Positions 1 to 7,099 are shown, counted from the first letter of the stretch. The stretch: 8,488 nucleotides of DNA from Colwellia_A sp041890515 (GCA_041890515.1 JASDWX010000135.1:1-8488), one strand, 5' to 3'. A program made the numbers and translations. Notes: generated from the sequence alone by a model not told the origin.

Positions 1-259
1 CACCTAAACGAGGAGGTCTAACTAATGGCTTCCAACCTTGTTGTTGAGTACCATGGAAAATAAATATTAGCCAAAGGTGGCTAAATTGTTCAATACCGCG
101 AACCAATTCTTCGTTATTGGCGGTAGATAACAGCGTAATCCTCCCTTTCGCCGCGCTCACTAAGCCCGGTTGACGTGGTATTGCAAACTTTTCTTTATAA
201 GGCGAATTGACTCGACCGATAAAATTTAAAGTGATTTTGTCATCTGATTGCTCTTGCAT
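1..259 (-). CDS. trmO: TrmO (TsaA/YaeB) tRNA N6-methyltransferase, N-terminal part
   Basis: Partial gene: 86 complete codons from ATG at 259 to the left edge, where it is cut off. The family is a SAM-dependent beta-barrel methyltransferase that methylates t6A at position 37 of tRNA-Thr(GGU) to m6t6A, tuning decoding in the cytoplasm. The visible part carries the family signatures: IGRVNSPYKEKFAIPRQPG (residues 14-32), FSHLWLIFIFH (59-69) and RPPRLG (81-86), all very close to my recollection of E. coli YaeB. The C-terminal half lies outside the window. The start follows the inferred rcsF stop (262-264) by 2 bases, so translation is probably coupled to rcsF; there is no good Shine-Dalgarno of its own, only AAAAGG about 13 bases upstream. 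In E. coli proS follows, so proS may lie to the left. Confidence in the family is high. Confidence 0.93.
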   Translation of the reverse strand, partial: MQEQSDDKITLNFIGRVNSPYKEKFAIPRQPGLVSAAKGRITLLSTANNEELVRGIEQFSHLWLIFIFHGTQQQGWKPLVRPPRLG

Positions 260-261
260 TA

Positions 262-706
262 TTATAAATATTTAACCTTTTCAACCTGATAAGCTTTTCC
301 ATAACAANNNNNNNNNNTAACAAACAACAGTGGCGACACATTGTTGATTTGCTTGATCATCATTTATTAATGCACAGCCGGTAAATACAATCGCATTGGC
401 TTGTTGCTCAAATGCGTTTCGACGGGCTTGTGTTCTTGCTTCAATTTCATCGGGAAGGGCATGATAGCTCTTCGCTTGACAATTTTGCCCTTCAACCATA
501 CCAATGAGTTTAAAACGGCCCGAAAATTCACTTTCATCTTCAACAACTTTTACTTGGGAATGACTGTAGTAGTTCCTAAAGTTTTCTTTATCTAAATTTG
601 TTGAAAGCGTATATTGTGAAGAACATGCAGATAATGTTATCGCAGTAACAACAAGTAATAACTTATATTTACTACAATATTTTTGGATCGTGCTATTTAT
701 GTTCAT
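262..706 (-). CDS. rcsF: RcsF outer-membrane stress-sensor lipoprotein (interrupted by assembly gap)
   Basis: RcsF is an outer-membrane lipoprotein that senses envelope damage and, in Enterobacterales, signals to the Rcs phosphorelay through IgaA. The N-terminus has a hydrophobic signal (residues 15-27) ending in lipobox LSAC, so lipidation would be at C28; Ser at +2 suits outer-membrane sorting. The four cysteines that form two disulfides in the E. coli protein are present (C76, C111, C123, C129), around the motif ARTQARRNAFEQQANAIVF. A run of 10 Ns (308-317) interrupts the 3' end. Read literally, the frame stops at 281-283 after unrelated residues. Closing the gap, with or without a 6-base overlap, gives the ending VCYGKAYQVEKVKYL and a TAA at 262-264, about 142 residues against 134 in E. 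coli. The gene starts 11 bases after the transporter stop. Whether Rcs partners exist in this organism cannot be seen here. Confidence 0.9.
308..317. other. Assembly gap (10 Ns) inside rcsF
   Basis: Ten unresolved bases. The same hexamer, taacaa, occurs immediately left (302-307) and right (318-323) of the gap, which is what a missed overlap between two contig ends would leave. The gap length is therefore probably arbitrary. Confidence 0.95.
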
Positions 707-717
707 ATGTCAGGATC

Positions 718-2844
718 TTATCTCTTTATTGTTATTTTTAATGGTGTTTGATTGCTGATCCAATAATTAAATAATTGATCAATAACTTTGCTTTGCTGCT
801 TCATCTCAATCCAATTTCGCATAAATAACTCAAAGGCTTGATCATTATGATTAATTGGAAATGACATAGAAAGGGGGGCTAGGACTGGTTTAGGTACAAT
901 AACAGTGTACTCAGGATATAACAAACTCCAAGCAGAGGCTGCTGCTGCGCCAAATAGCATGCCATCAATATGTTGATACTTTTCTTTAAAGAATAATCTT
1001 GGTGTTGAAATTTCCCATGCTTTACTGTGAATAAAGTTGCGTTCTACGGCTTTTTGATAGAAAAAAGTTTCAGGAATACCAATAGTTAACGCTTTATTAT
1101 CAATAATATTTGTCCATTTTTTGAACTCAGTACGTCTCTCATCTTTAACAATAAAGGCTAAAGACTGTTTAGAATAGGGCACGCTAAGCGTAAACTTAAT
1201 CATATTGTCAGGAATAACAGGAACGCCTGTTGTTATATCTAAATAACCTGATTGTAATAAGACTTCGGCTTCATGATGATAAATTCTAACAAACTCAACA
1301 CTGACGTCTAAATCTTTGGCGAGCAAATTCATGATTTCAATATCAAAACCAACTAACTTCCCTTTATTGTTATGGAAAGCGTAAGGTAAATCATCTCTAA
1401 AGTAACCTATTCGAATAAATCCTCGTTGTTGAATACGTGTTAAAACAGGCGAAAATGATGGCGTTGTATCTACATTACTGGGACTATTTTTAAGATAGGC
1501 ACTTTCAACATTGTTGAATAAAAAGTCGCGCTCAATAAATTTAGTATAACCTTGGTATTGATGACTTATTGAGTCAAAACTAAAACGTAATGAGACAAAA
1601 GCAATCAGAGATACAAGTGGTATTATTGCTAGATTACGTGCGAGAGAACGCCATTTTATCGTAAAACGTTTTAGCATTGCAGTGGCGATTAATAATGGCA
1701 AGCAGCTTGAAAATACCACTGAAAATAAAGCACTTAACCGACCACCAATGAGATTTTCAGCAACTAAGTAAAAATCAAACATAGCCCCTGATACATTAAA
1801 CAATTCAAGTAAATTTTGCATGGCGAGTGTCGTGCTACCAAATAATTGTGGCAAGCCAGCTACAGCTAAATTGATATGATCGGCGAAGGAAATATGTGCA
1901 CCGGAAAACCAAGCACCAAATAATACGAAAAGTAATGCGAGTAGTTTGCCGCCAACCGGTAAACTAAATGATATCGGTACAATAACCTCTGATATTCTTT
2001 CTAAGTCAGCGTCATGTGGATACTTATTTTTGAGGAGTTTTTTTGTATTTTCAACAATCATAGGTATCACTGAAAAGAAACTACCCGTAGCAAAAGCAGT
2101 GATCATAGGCTCTCGGCAGACTCTAACTATTTCTCGATAACCAAAAGGAGTGATAGTTGCCAAAACTGAAGGAAAAACCACAAAACAAAGTAGAGTAACT
2201 AAAACAGTAGCACTCATCATGTAAACAACTAAACCATCTAATTGGCTAGCATCAAGGGTTGCTGCTGCTCGCCAACCAATACAAAAAACACCCAGTGGGG
2301 CAAACATCATTATAAAGTTATTAATATTTGCAACAGCTTGTTGTAAGTTTGAAAGCACGAGTAACGTTTGTTTTTTTGATTTTATTTGCATGAGACCTAG
2401 ACCCATACAAAGACTAAAAAAAACAACAGCAGGAACTAATGTATTTGAAAAAGCATTGAACGGGTTGGCTGAAATAAACAAGTCAACCAGACTAAGTTCA
2501 GGTGCGATCTTTATGGTGTTTGCAGAATAAAATTCAGCGTTTTGCCAATCAGGAAAAGACAAGGGGGTGCTGAAAATGAAGAAGAGGCAAACGAGTATCA
2601 TCATCAAAATAATGAACAAACTTTGCTTAGATATATGTTTTGCTTTACTTGGCGTTAGCCCTCCAAGACCAACAATAAGCGACAGTATAATATAGGGAAG
2701 TACCGTCATTTGCAGGGATGTTACGAACGCATTGGCGGTATTATCAATTACTGAATAAGATACTGAAAAGTAGTAACCAAGAAGCAAGCCAATAAACATG
2801 GCTGAGATAATTTGTACGGATAAAGGAGGTTTACTAAACGACAT
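718..2844 (-). CDS. Fusion protein: DAACS/SDF-type symporter domain + periplasmic SBP_bac_3 solute-binding domain
   Basis: 708 residues, start ATG at 2844 just before the first membrane helix; the ribosome site is poor. Residues 1-390 resemble the dicarboxylate/amino acid:cation symporter (SDF, GltP/GltPh) fold: helices near 9-27, 38-60, 74-92, 125-150, 174-195 and 206-230, an HP1-like loop (EPMITAFATGSFFSVIPMI, 245-263), a TM7 region (287-312) and a TM8 region (353-390). A basic loop (391-404) precedes an extra helix (403-420), which should put the C-terminus in the periplasm. Residues 470-708 form a type-3 solute-binding domain, with GFIRIGYFRDDLPYAF (475-490), KLVGFDIEIMNLLAKDL (496-512) and LQSGYLDITTG (530-540). 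Key GltPh residues are replaced: the NMDGT region reads PVGGK (296-300), Arg397 aligns with L360 and Asp405 with G368, while Asp394 (D357) and Asn401 (N364) remain. It could be a transporter with a tethered binding protein or a membrane sensor; the substrate is unknown. Confidence 0.85.
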   Translation of the reverse strand: MSFSKPPLSVQIISAMFIGLLLGYYFSVSYSVIDNTANAFVTSLQMTVLPYIILSLIVGLGGLTPSKAKHISKQSLFIILMMILVCLFFIFSTPLSFPDWQNAEFYSANTIKIAPELSLVDLFISANPFNAFSNTLVPAVVFFSLCMGLGLMQIKSKKQTLLVLSNLQQAVANINNFIMMFAPLGVFCIGWRAAATLDASQLDGLVVYMMSATVLVTLLCFVVFPSVLATITPFGYREIVRVCREPMITAFATGSFFSVIPMIVENTKKLLKNKYPHDADLERISEVIVPISFSLPVGGKLLALLFVLFGAWFSGAHISFADHINLAVAGLPQLFGSTTLAMQNLLELFNVSGAMFDFYLVAENLIGGRLSALFSVVFSSCLPLLIATAMLKRFTIKWRSLARNLAIIPLVSLIAFVSLRFSFDSISHQYQGYTKFIERDFLFNNVESAYLKNSPSNVDTTPSFSPVLTRIQQRGFIRIGYFRDDLPYAFHNNKGKLVGFDIEIMNLLAKDLDVSVEFVRIYHHEAEVLLQSGYLDITTGVPVIPDNMIKFTLSVPYSKQSLAFIVKDERRTEFKKWTNIIDNKALTIGIPETFFYQKAVERNFIHSKAWEISTPRLFFKEKYQHIDGMLFGAAAASAWSLLYPEYTVIVPKPVLAPLSMSFPINHNDQAFELFMRNWIEMKQQSKVIDQLFNYWISNQTPLKITIKR

Positions 2845-2882
2845 ATAAAATTTTGTAATCTTAAGTTTTTGTCATAATGAAT

Positions 2883-2909
2883 ATTATAACTAACTATTTA
2901 AAAATTATA
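2883..2909 (-). promoter_or_regulatory. Candidate -10 elements for the transporter-rcsF-trmO block
   Basis: Two exact TATAAT hexamers lie on the minus strand (2883-2888 and 2904-2909), 39 and 60 bases upstream of the transporter start. No convincing -35 sits at 16-18 bases from either. In sequence this AT-rich they may occur by chance, so this is weak support for a promoter. Confidence 0.3.
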
Positions 2910-3010
2910 ATAAAAATATCTAAAGTTCTTTGATTTAAGTTTATACGACGCTTTATTTAAGTTAGTGAACTTAACGCTTAATTAGGTTAAATCTAATCAT
3001 ACTGACAAAT

Positions 3011-3034
3011 AAGGCAGTGAATATTCACTGCCTT
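3011..3034 (-). terminator. Rho-independent terminator of metG
   Basis: A perfect inverted repeat with 10-bp arms (AAGGCAGTGA / TCACTGCCTT) and a 4-base ATAT loop, starting about 20 bases beyond the metG stop. On the minus strand it is followed by TTATTTGT, a moderate U-tract. On the plus strand it is followed by TTGATT, so any action there would be weaker. It separates metG from the transporter block. Confidence 0.75.
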
Positions 3035-3054
3035 TGATTAAATAATAATAAGTT

Positions 3055-5181
3055 TTATTTTACACGCATACCGGGTTGTGCCCCGTCGTCAGGATTTAAT
3101 ACCCACAAATCTTTACCTCCAGGTCCAGCGGCAAGCACCATGCCTTCAGACATGCCAAAACGCATTTTACGTGGCGCTAAGTTAGCAACCATTACCGTAT
3201 GCTTACCAATTAAATCTTCTGGTTGGTAAGCTGATTTGATACCGGCAAACACTTGACGGGTTTCACCCCCTTCTTCTTTTGAATCAAGTGCGAGTGTTAA
3301 GCGCAATAATTTATCTGCTTTCTCAACATGTTCTGCATTAATTATTTTTACAATACGTAAATCAATTTTGGCAAAATCTTCAAATTGAATTTCTTCACTG
3401 ATGGGATCACAACCCAAAGGATCATTAAGAGCGGCAGTATTATCGATAACTTTTTCCTGTTTTGCTTTTTTCGTTTTTTTAGCCGGTTTTTCAGCTTCGT
3501 CTTTAGCGAGTAAATTGTCTTTCGACGCTTCAGTCATCGCATTAACTTTGTCCATGTCGACACGTTGTAATAGGGCTTTAAATTTATTGATTTTATGGTT
3601 AGTCAATAATGTTTTATGGCCATCCCAGATTAATTCATCATTCAAGAATGCTGCAGTGCTGTCAGCTAATACGGGCAATACAGGTTTTAAATAAATCATC
3701 AGTGTACGAAACATGTTGATACCCAGTGAACAAATATCATGAACTTCTTGTTGCTTGCTTTCGTCTTTTACTAACTGCCAAGGTTCTTTAATCGCAATAT
3801 ACTCGTTCACCTTATCCGCTAATGCCATTATTTCACGCATGCCACGAGCAAAGTCTCGTGATTCATAATGACCCGCAATAGAATCGCCTGCCGCCATAAC
3901 TTCGTCAGCAAGTTCTTGGTTATCAATATTTATCGACAGCATACCGTCAAAACGTTTAGTAATGAAACTTGCACAACGAGAAGCAATATTAACAACTTTT
4001 CCAACTAAGTCTGAATTTACACGTTGAGCAAAATCTTCGAGATTCAAATCTAAATCATCAATCTTATGGGTTAACTTAGCGGCATAGTAATAACGTAAGT
4101 ATTCAGGGTTTAAATGGTCTAAATAAGTACGGCCCTTGATAAACGTGCCTTTAGATTTAGACATTTTAGCGCCATTGACGGTCACAAAACCGTGTGCATG
4201 AACAGCGGTAGGTTTTCTAAAACCTGCGCCTTCAAGCATCGCTGGCCAGAATAAACTGTGGAAATAAATAATGTCTTTACCAATAAAATGATAAAGCTCA
4301 GCGTCTGAATCTAACTGCCAAAAATCATCAAAGTTAATACCTTTTTTATCACATAAATTTTTGAAACTGCCCATGTAACCAATAGGAGCGTCTAACCACA
4401 CATAAAAGTATTTGCCCGGCGCGTTAGGTATTTCAAAGCCAAAATAAGGGGCGTCGCGGCTGATATCCCATTGTTGTAAACCTGACTCAAACCATTCAGC
4501 TAACTTGTTAGCCATTTCATCTTGCAGTGCGCCACTGCGTGTCCAGTCTTCTAACATTTCACCAAAAGCAGGCAAATCAAAAAAGTAATGTTCAGAATCT
4601 TTGAATACAGGCGTGGCACCAGAAACAACTGAACGTGGGTTCAATACTTCGGTTGTTGAGTAAGTTGCACCACACTCATCACAGCTGTCACCATTTTGAT
4701 CTTCGGCTTTACACTTCGGGCATGTTCCTTTTACGAAACGATCAGGTAAAAACATGCCTTTTTCTGGATCGTAAAGCTGAGAAATAACTCTTGTTTTGAT
4801 ATGCCCTTTAGCATGTAAACGATTATAAATTTCGTGTGCAAAGGCTTCATTCTCCGGACTATGAGTTGAATGATAATTGTCGAAACTGATGTGGAAATCA
4901 GCAAAGTCAGCCATATGTTCATCACGCACACCGTTGATCATATCTTCTGGAGTTACACCTAATTCTTGTGCTTTAAGCATGATAGGTGTTCCGTGGGCAT
5001 CATCGGCACAAACAAAATAAGTTTCATGGCCGCGCATACGTTGAAAACGCACCCAAATATCGGTCTGAATATGTTCAAGTAAATGACCTAAATGAATAGA
5101 CCCATTGGCATAAGGAAGAGCACAAGTTACGAGAATCTTACGTTTATTTTTAACAAGTGATGATGACTGAGATAACGACAT
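3055..5181 (-). CDS. metG: Methionyl-tRNA synthetase
   Basis: Class I synthetase that activates methionine with ATP and charges initiator and elongator tRNA-Met in the cytoplasm. It is 708 residues from the chosen start. It shows HLGH (30-33), the HIGH-type ATP site; four zinc-knuckle cysteines C154, C157, C167 and C170; and KMSKS (339-343). An anticodon-binding helical domain follows, then a lysine-rich linker (about 559-578) and a C-terminal OB-fold tRNA-binding/dimerisation domain (about 597-708, with NLAPRKMRFGMSEGMVLAAG). It is collinear with E. coli MetG over its whole length. The frame stays open up to 5247, but homology begins at KILVTCALPYANGSIHLGH, and ATG 5181 gives an N-terminus like the E. 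coli one, so I chose 5181. The ribosome site is weak. It is divergent from mrp across about 105 bases, as in E. coli, and ends at the 3011-3034 terminator. Confidence 0.97.
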   Translation of the reverse strand: MSLSQSSSLVKNKRKILVTCALPYANGSIHLGHLLEHIQTDIWVRFQRMRGHETYFVCADDAHGTPIMLKAQELGVTPEDMINGVRDEHMADFADFHISFDNYHSTHSPENEAFAHEIYNRLHAKGHIKTRVISQLYDPEKGMFLPDRFVKGTCPKCKAEDQNGDSCDECGATYSTTEVLNPRSVVSGATPVFKDSEHYFFDLPAFGEMLEDWTRSGALQDEMANKLAEWFESGLQQWDISRDAPYFGFEIPNAPGKYFYVWLDAPIGYMGSFKNLCDKKGINFDDFWQLDSDAELYHFIGKDIIYFHSLFWPAMLEGAGFRKPTAVHAHGFVTVNGAKMSKSKGTFIKGRTYLDHLNPEYLRYYYAAKLTHKIDDLDLNLEDFAQRVNSDLVGKVVNIASRCASFITKRFDGMLSINIDNQELADEVMAAGDSIAGHYESRDFARGMREIMALADKVNEYIAIKEPWQLVKDESKQQEVHDICSLGINMFRTLMIYLKPVLPVLADSTAAFLNDELIWDGHKTLLTNHKINKFKALLQRVDMDKVNAMTEASKDNLLAKDEAEKPAKKTKKAKQEKVIDNTAALNDPLGCDPISEEIQFEDFAKIDLRIVKIINAEHVEKADKLLRLTLALDSKEEGGETRQVFAGIKSAYQPEDLIGKHTVMVANLAPRKMRFGMSEGMVLAAGPGGKDLWVLNPDDGAQPGMRVK

Positions 5182-5205
5182 ATAAAGTTTACATTTATTG
5201 GTGGT

Positions 5206-5236
5206 AATTATGTGGGGAATGGTACAGAATTTGTCA
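5206..5236 (-). promoter_or_regulatory. Candidate metG promoter, overlapping a possible mrp -35
   Basis: On the minus strand GTGACA (5231-5236) and CATAAT (about 5206-5211) each match the sigma-70 hexamers at 5 of 6 positions, with a longer than usual 19-base spacer. The same bases read TTGTCA on the plus strand, a possible -35 for mrp, though its -10 is poor. Initiation here would fall downstream of the alternative metG start at 5247, which supports the start at 5181. Confidence 0.35.
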
Positions 5237-5286
5237 CTACTTTTCATTAATAATTATTGCCTAAACGCGATAAAGTGCCTTTTAAA

Positions 5287-6381
5287 ATGTTCTCAAAGAT
5301 ATTTTCCTCAAAAACACTCTCAAGTGATACGAAACAAGCGCTTCTTGATACTTTACATAGTTATCGTAGTGAAAATTTCCCCAAAGGGATTTTATTTCCA
5401 GATATGTGTCCTGAAATCACCTTAGAGAAAAAAAACGTTGTTATTAAATTAACATTACCCTTTCCATGTATGGGTGAGATTGAATTATTAAGTGAACTGC
5501 TGACAAAGCAACTTCAACAAACCGTTAGATTTGATATTAGTTTTGATGTGCATGCAGTGCGTAGTCATGAAATTACCGGTATTAAAAATATTATTGCTAT
5601 CGCTTCTGGTAAAGGCGGTGTAGGGAAGTCCACGACAGCTGTGAATGTTGCCTACGCTTTGATAGCAGAAGGAAGTTCAGTCGCTATTTTAGATGCGGAT
5701 ATTTATGGTCCTTCAGTGCCAACATTACTTGGAATGCAAGGCGAAAAGCCGAGTTCAGTAGACGGTAAGTTACTTACACCCATAGATGCTAATGGTTTAA
5801 GTGCTATGTCACTTGGCTTTTTAGTCGATGAAAATGATGCGACTGTTTGGCGTGGTCCTATGGCAAGTAGAGCTTTTAGCCAATTACTTAATGAAACAGA
5901 TTGGCAAGACATTGATTATTTAATTGTTGATATGCCACCAGGAACTGGCGATATACAATTGACATTATCACAACAAGTACCTGTTGCCGCTTCTGTTGTT
6001 ATAACAACACCACAAGATATAGCACTTGCTGATGCAATAAAAGGTATTGCAATGTTTGAGCAAGTGAAAGTGCCTGTTTTAGGTATTATTGAAAACATGA
6101 GTTATCACCAATGTGAAAATTGTGGTCATCATTCTCACTTGTTTGGTGAGGGAGGAGGGGAGCGTGTTGCACATAAATATAATACTCAGTTATTAGGGCA
6201 ATTACCCCTTGATGTCAGTATTCGAAAAGATGCTGATAATGGTGTTTCACCATTATTAACAGATAACACTAGTAACATTAGCCAGCAATACCGTAAAATA
6301 GCGCGAAATATTGCCGCTCAGTTGTATCTGCAACTAGATTCACGTAGTCCAAATACCGCGAGTATATTGATTGAAGATTAG
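5287..6381 (+). CDS. apbC: Mrp/ApbC family iron-sulfur cluster carrier P-loop ATPase
   Basis: Cytoplasmic P-loop NTPase of the Mrp/NBP35 family, which carries and delivers Fe-S clusters to apoproteins. Counting from ATG 5287 it has 364 residues (E. coli Mrp has 369). An N-terminal MIP18/DUF59-like segment (about 1-90) precedes the ATPase core, which has the deviant Walker A SGKGGVGKST (107-116), LDADIYGPS (135-143), VWRGPMAS (187-194), the Walker B region DMPPGTGD (215-222) and TTPQDIALADA (240-250). The cluster-binding CxxC pair is C276 and C279 (QCENCG). The frame is open back to a TTG at 5257, but neither start has a clear Shine-Dalgarno; the ATG fits the family length slightly better. It is divergent from metG and lies 50 bases before dcd, with which it could be co-transcribed. 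Confidence 0.95.
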   Translation: MFSKIFSSKTLSSDTKQALLDTLHSYRSENFPKGILFPDMCPEITLEKKNVVIKLTLPFPCMGEIELLSELLTKQLQQTVRFDISFDVHAVRSHEITGIKNIIAIASGKGGVGKSTTAVNVAYALIAEGSSVAILDADIYGPSVPTLLGMQGEKPSSVDGKLLTPIDANGLSAMSLGFLVDENDATVWRGPMASRAFSQLLNETDWQDIDYLIVDMPPGTGDIQLTLSQQVPVAASVVITTPQDIALADAIKGIAMFEQVKVPVLGIIENMSYHQCENCGHHSHLFGEGGGERVAHKYNTQLLGQLPLDVSIRKDADNGVSPLLTDNTSNISQQYRKIARNIAAQLYLQLDSRSPNTASILIED

Positions 6382-6431
6382 TTTCGTTGCTAATTCCCTA
6401 ACCTTAAAGTATTAACGTAAGAAGACCTAAA

Positions 6432-7027
6432 ATGAGATTGTGCGACAAAGATATAGAAACATCGCTTGAAAATGGTGAGATTATTATACACCTAAACCTG
6501 ATCGCAGTATGATTTCAGGGGTAAGTGTTGATATTCGTTTAGGAAATGAATTCCGCGTTTTTCAAGACCACACAGCACCGTTTATTGATTTAAGCGGTCC
6601 AAAAGCTGAAATGCAAAAAGCGATGGATTCAGTCATGAGTGATGAAATAGTTATCCCTGATGGTGAGGCATTCTTTTTGCATCCTGGAGAGTTAGCGCTA
6701 GCCGTTACTTATGAGTCGGTCACTTTACCTGATAATATCGTTGGTTGGTTAGATGGTCGTTCCTCACTAGCACGTTTAGGTTTAATGGTTCATGTCACGG
6801 CTCATAGAATCGACCCTGGCTGGTCGGGGCAAATTGTTTTAGAATTTTACAATAGCGGCAAGCTGCCTTTGGCGCTTCGTCCTAAAATGAAAATAGCAGC
6901 ATTAAATTTTGAGACAATGTCTTCAAGCGCTTTACGTCCGTATAATAAACGTGAAGATGCAAAATATAAAAATCAAACGGGTGCGGTTGCTAGCCGTATT
7001 AGCGAAGATGATCCTTCTAAAAACTAA
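6432..7027 (+). CDS. dcd: dCTP deaminase, frameshifted near the 5' end
   Basis: Dcd deaminates dCTP to dUTP, feeding dUMP to thymidylate synthase; it works as a homotrimer. The expected start is ATG 6432 (MRLCDKDIETSLENGEII), preceded by AAGAAGA. After residue 18 this frame runs into HLNLIAV and a TGA at 6510-6512, while the rest of the protein (TPKPDRSMISGVSVDIRLG onward) continues in another frame to the TAA at 7025-7027. One missing base near 6486-6488, in ATTATTATACA, explains it: ATTATTATTACA would read IIIT. The restored protein has 198 residues (E. coli 193), and its catalytic residues fall exactly at the E. coli numbers: S111, R115 and E138, in GRSSLARLG and VLEFYNSGKLP. Starting at ATG 6509 would lose 26 conserved residues and has no ribosome site. 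The cause is either a sequencing error or a real lesion; I favour error because the remainder is fully conserved. Confidence 0.93.
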
Positions 7028-7064
7028 AAACTAAAAACTAAAAACTAAAAACTAAAAACTAAAA
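7017..7064. repeat. Heptanucleotide tandem repeat (CTAAAAA) x 6.9
   Basis: Six perfect copies of CTAAAAA (7017-7058) and six bases of a seventh (7059-7064). The array begins inside the last sense codons of dcd and contains its stop at 7025-7027. Because 7 is not a multiple of 3, TAA recurs in all three plus-strand frames. On the minus strand it reads TTTTTAG repeated, a U-rich tract directly downstream of the 7061-7097 hairpin. Confidence 0.95.
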
Positions 7065-7099
7065 GCCGTAAAATGAGTAAATCATTTTATGGCTTTTTT
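7061..7099. terminator. Bidirectional terminator between dcd and the convergent ybhK-like gene
   Basis: A 16-bp stem (7061-7076 with 7082-7097; one G-T pair) and a 5-base loop (GTAAA). For dcd the hairpin runs into TTTTTT at 7094-7099. For the minus-strand gene it is followed by TTTTAGTTTTTAG from the heptamer array. It sits 33 bases after the dcd stop and 16 bases after the convergent gene's stop. Confidence 0.9.

Noticed and set aside
1946..2140. Plus-strand open frame antisense to the transporter
   Set aside because: Lies within the symporter domain coding sequence; no motif or ribosome site supports it.
3011..3034. Palindrome considered as an operator
   Set aside because: Its position just after the metG stop, 10-bp GC-containing arms, tight loop and trailing T-rich tract fit a terminator better.
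3401..3694. Plus-strand open frame of 97 codons antisense to metG
   Set aside because: It lies wholly inside the well-conserved metG frame and its translation shows no motif; it is a shadow of the coding strand.
5182..5247. N-terminal extension of MetG by 22 residues (start at 5247)
   Set aside because: The extension has no counterpart in E. coli MetG, no ribosome site, and overlaps the candidate metG promoter.
5257..5286. TTG start adding 10 residues to Mrp
   Set aside because: A rare start codon without a Shine-Dalgarno; ATG 5287 gives a length close to the family. Not fully excluded, as the ATG also lacks a good ribosome site.
6432..6512. Programmed frameshift or a separate small gene at the start of dcd
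   Set aside because: The local sequence has no slippery heptamer or downstream structure typical of recoding, and the short peptide is plainly the Dcd N-terminus; a one-base deletion is simpler.
7017..7064. Tandem repeat considered as a CRISPR array or iteron origin
   Set aside because: The units are 7 bp and directly adjacent with no spacers, no cas genes are nearby, and there is no replication gene; it is a simple tandem repeat.
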